Positions 61,064 to 64,000 of a DNA stretch of 64,000 nucleotides are shown here, piece by piece. The notes below the pieces were generated by a model, which worked only from the letters and a program-made list of their open reading frames with translations, did not search any database and was not told the DNA's origin. Every line of letters starts with the position of its first letter. The stretch's first letter is position 1. Made by a program: the position numbers and the translations under genes. Source of the stretch: Schistosoma haematobium (lineage: Eukaryota; Platyhelminthes; Trematoda; Strigeidida; Schistosomatidae); NCBI RefSeq assembly GCF_000699445.3, contig NC_067197.1:23667809-23731808 (forward strand), in the 5' to 3' direction.

Positions 61064-63190
61064 TCGAAAACTCATTCCATCTGGCGGAGTCAGCTTAAGC
61101 GCAAGCTGACAAGAAGCCTACGCAATGATCGTGAACAATGGTGGGTAGCGAAAGCGAGAGAGATGGAAAAGGCAGCGGCAATAGGTAATAGCAGACAATT
61201 GTTCAAACTTGTTAAGGAAACCGACTGTCAGCGAAACACTCTCAGAGAAAGATGGACATATTATTCATTCTCAATCCAGGAGATTGGATCGATGGGCAGA
61301 ACGCTTCAGGGACCAGTTCAACTGGCCTTCAGCCACACTTCGATTTCCCACGATCTCTAGTCAACCTGAATGGCAAGTTAATGTAGGTCCTCCGTCCCTT
61401 TACGAAGTTGAAAAAGCCATAGGAAATCTGAAACGAGGGAGAGCAGCAGGCCCTGACAGGTTTACTCCTGAGATTTTTAAGGATGGTGGTCCAGTATTAC
61501 CAGTGAGATTGACTGAAGTCTTAGGTAGAATTCGGGAAATGGACGTAATCCCATCTGACTGGTCTCAATCACTGATTGTGTCAGTCTATAAGAAAGGACA
61601 AAAGTCCTCTTGCCACAATCACATAGGAATCAGTTTGACTAATATAGTGTCTAAAATATTAACCACAATAATACTTCGACGCCTAACCAAAGCTCGTGAA
61701 GAGCAGACTAGAGAAAACCAGGCTGGTTTTCGACCTGAGCATGGCTGTACAGACCAGATATTCACACTACGTTAGGTCCTAGAACACAGACATACGTTCA
61801 GACGCCCCACAATGGTAGCATTTCTCGACCTTAAGGCATCATTCGACTCTGTTGATCGTAAGGTTCTATGGCAGTGTTTGTCACTGAAAGGAGTACCAAA
61901 GAAGTACATTAACCTTTTAAAGGATCACAACTGGTAGAGTGAGAGCTTATTGTGAACTGTCATCAGAATCGATTACCTCAAGTAGTGTTTCTCAAGGCTG
62001 TCCACTCTCTTCATTCTTATTTAACTTTGTCATTGACGTACTTATAGAGATAACACTTTCCTCATCTACATTACCAGGGGTTGAACTTCTACCAGGAGAT
62101 TCACTTGTTGACTTAGAATATGCCGACGACAGTTCTATTTGGTGAAGATGCTGACAAAATGCAGAGTCTTCTTACCACCGTAAACAACAATGCAAGCATG
62201 TTCGGGATGCGATTCTCCCCCTCGAAATGCAAAATGTTGCTTCAGGATTGGGTTGCATCGACACCCGAACTAGTGATAGAGAGTGAAGTAGTTGAGCGTG
62301 TCGACCGCTTCACTTATCTTGGGAGTCTCATCAGCCCTTGTGGTCTGGTGTATGACGAAATCTCAGCACGGATTCAGAAGGCTCGACTAGCTTTTGCCAA
62401 CTTGCGTCATTTATGGAGTAGGAGAGATATCCTTCTATCAACCAAAGGACGTGTTTACTGCGCAGCAGTTCGTTCCGTCCTACTTTATGGCAGTGAAACA
62501 TGGCCGGTATGAGTAGAGGATATTCGTAGGTTACTAGTATTTGATCATAGGTGTCTCCGAAATATTGCTCGTATATCCTGGGACCATCGAGTAAGTAACG
62601 CAGTTGTTAGGAAACGGGTACTAGGTAAGGATGGCAAATCAATTGATGAAGTAGTGAAACTTCATCAGTTTAGATGTCTGGGACACGTGTTACGTGTACC
62701 CAAACACTGGCTTCTCCGACGAGCGATGTTTTATGGTGTAAGAGTAGGTTGGAAGAAAGCAGACGTTTAGGCCAAGACATGGCACAAATCCATGAAATCA
62801 CTGACAAGTGAACTGAGCCATGTCGGTAGGTGTAGACTACCTGGTTGGGATCCGCGAGATGATAGCAACCGATGGTTAGAGACCCTGAATGATGTGGCTC
62901 AAAATCGTTTGCAATGGAGCAGGTGCACCCACTCTTTGTGTTCTCCCAAATTCTAATCTTCTGAATTCTTCATGTCCCTTTTTTTCTCTTTCCAAATTTA
63001 TTTCACTGTATTATACTCCTTGGATAACATCTTCAGGCCCTAATGTTTCCGATTACTGCTTATACTTTTACTACTTCTACCACTACGGAATTTGAGTCGA
63101 CAACTGTATCTCTTTGCTAATGTGGTGTGGCAACTCGAACTGATGTACGTACGTACGAAGCTCTACGTTGACTGAACGTCAAGCATTTTC
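60903..63190 (+). pseudogene. RTE-C LINE, long 5'-truncated copy
   Basis: Starts in the endonuclease end (SDHALV at about 60910), is interrupted by a (TA)n run, then reads the linker (RGRAAGPDRFTPEIFKDGG), RT (NQAGFRPEHGCTDQIFTLR, FLDLKASFDSVDR, SQGCPLSSFLFNFVID, LEYADDS with YADD kept) and C-terminal part (FTYLGSLISPCG, VRSVLLYGSETWPV, RNIARISWDHRVSN). Frame breaks: TAG at 61773-61775, a deletion/frameshift at about 61925, a frameshift at about 62135 and a TGA at 62510-62512. The 3' end near 63190 resembles the tail of 55060-55765. Confidence 0.9.
61021..61061. repeat. (TA)n microsatellite inside RTE-C
   Basis: TA run of about 40 bp within the coding region of the RTE-C copy. Confidence 0.95.
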
Positions 63191-63204
63191 TGAGACAGCA
63201 GTGA

Positions 63205-63290
63205 CATCCGGGTTTTCTATACCCACCACTGTCTTGAGCTCCGCTATTTTATGTTGTAGGCTTCGAGTATTTGTGTAGCACACCTTTAAT
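63205..63290 (-). pseudogene. CR1-type LINE endonuclease scrap
   Basis: Minus strand reads CYTNTRSLQHKIAELKTVV and ENPDVTAVS, the same N-terminal endonuclease region as at 35645-35760. It is truncated by SINE-X at 63291. Confidence 0.75.
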
Positions 63291-63784
63291 TGCATGGCCC
63301 TCAAATGACCTGATAAGGCCGAGAGTAGGGAGAGTCAACTCTCCTCGAAATGCTCTTAAGTGACCGCATGCATACAACCACTGCCAGGGAAGTCCTACTC
63401 ACTGCCTTCTCGTGGGTTCGTTGTTGTTTACAAAATCAAGAGGACGAAAAGCGAATGTCCGTCGCTTTAAACCGTGTCAGCGGATACGGAGGATGAACCT
63501 AGGGAAGTTGGAAGACCCTGATTCCAAGCCAGTGGTGTACATGGGCTCCGAGTTTGTGAGGGAACAAATGGCGTATGAACCTATCGTTGGTCACCGGCTA
63601 CCATAGGACTACATCTCCCGACGTTGCTCCACTGCGTTGTAGGTCAGACCTTTAGGTCGAAGGCTCCGGGTGTGGCCTCCTAAGAAAACCACCTGCTTTG
63701 TTCTGGGTATCCGGGTAGTATCAGGGCCCGCACACAAATCAAGTGACTTGTGTGACACATATGTATTCAGTGCCCCTTTGTACA
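63291..63784 (+). mobile_element. SINE-X copy, decayed, cut by an LTR-like sequence
   Basis: Follows the 58462 copy throughout (AGGACGAAAAGCGAATGTCC, GAAGGCTCCGGGTGTGGCC). Stems at the 5' end are degraded. It stops at CCTTTGTAC, where the sequence changes abruptly. Confidence 0.85.
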
Positions 63785-64000
63785 TGTTATGACTTGAAGC
63801 CTGTGCCCTGCTAACGAATAACGTCACGATACTGCCAATTAGAGAGCAGTGAATTATCGATCGGACCAATGATGCATAAAACGCGTGCGAGCAGTCTAGA
63901 GTCCTGATTGGTCCTGCTTTCCGCCCAGCCCAGCCAGTTGTGTCCAGAACACCAATCTCAGCCTGTGCAATATGAATCATTTATTTCAAACATACGGAGT
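63785..64000. mobile_element. Probable start of a long terminal repeat, cut by window edge
   Basis: Begins TGTTATGACTTGAAGCC at the exact point where SINE-X homology stops, with the TG dinucleotide expected of an LTR. The block is less AT-rich than normal spacer. No second copy is in the window, so the call is inference. Confidence 0.45.

Noticed and set aside
1..64000. CRISPR arrays, bacterial operons, phage
   Set aside because: Composition, LINE/SINE/PLE content and lack of dense ORFs show a eukaryotic genome; no spaced short direct repeats were seen.

Overview
The window looks like intergenic or intronic DNA of a blood fluke (Schistosoma or a close relative). The evidence is an AT-rich background full of schistosome-type repeats: hammerhead-ribozyme SINEs of the Sm-alpha type, a second tRNA-derived hammerhead SINE family, RTE-clade LINEs that resemble SR2, a CR1-clade LINE that resembles SR1, and several Penelope-like elements (PLEs). 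I see no convincing host gene; one possible exon lies at 49299-49695 (minus).

Layout. 1-36 kb is mostly AT-rich spacer with scattered repeats: 5'-truncated RTE copies (2610-3045, 18220-19305, 27047-27750 and smaller pieces), Sm-alpha-type SINEs (3771-4175, 9735-10127, 12590-12983, 20041-20448), copies of the second hammerhead SINE, here called SINE-B (window start, 7.9, 13.9, 22.1, 24.8, 25.4, 28.0, 33.2 and 35.0 kb), and PLE relics (16.96-17.97, 19.8, 29.2-29.7 and 32.27-32.97 kb). 36.8-39.7 kb has an RTE fragment directly followed by a nearly complete but mutated PLE with reverse transcriptase (RT) and GIY-YIG endonuclease. 41.7-43.2 kb holds an LTR-retrotransposon gag/protease relic. 43.2-48.4 kb is a nested insertion: a nearly intact 3.2-kb SR2-like RTE, with a perfect 15-bp target-site duplication and one nonsense codon in a reading frame of about 1005 codons, sits inside an older relative in the same orientation. 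48.4-55 kb is mostly unassigned and contains a head-to-head PLE rearrangement. 55-64 kb is almost solid repeat: an RTE-C 3' end, a CR1 relic (minus), RTE-B interrupted by a structured SINE (SINE-X), a long broken RTE-C copy, a CR1 scrap, a second SINE-X and what looks like the start of an LTR.

The repeats form partnerships. SINE-X carries the 3' tail of RTE-B, so RTE-B machinery probably moves it. Truncated RTE copies share nonsense codons that the full-length copy lacks, which suggests trans-mobilisation from defective sources. The most unusual pattern is in the hammerhead SINEs and one PLE: copy after copy begins with an inverted copy of its own 3' part, of varying length. In the extreme case (25480-25952) this is an almost perfect 230-bp-arm palindrome with a tRNA-like module and a ribozyme in each arm.
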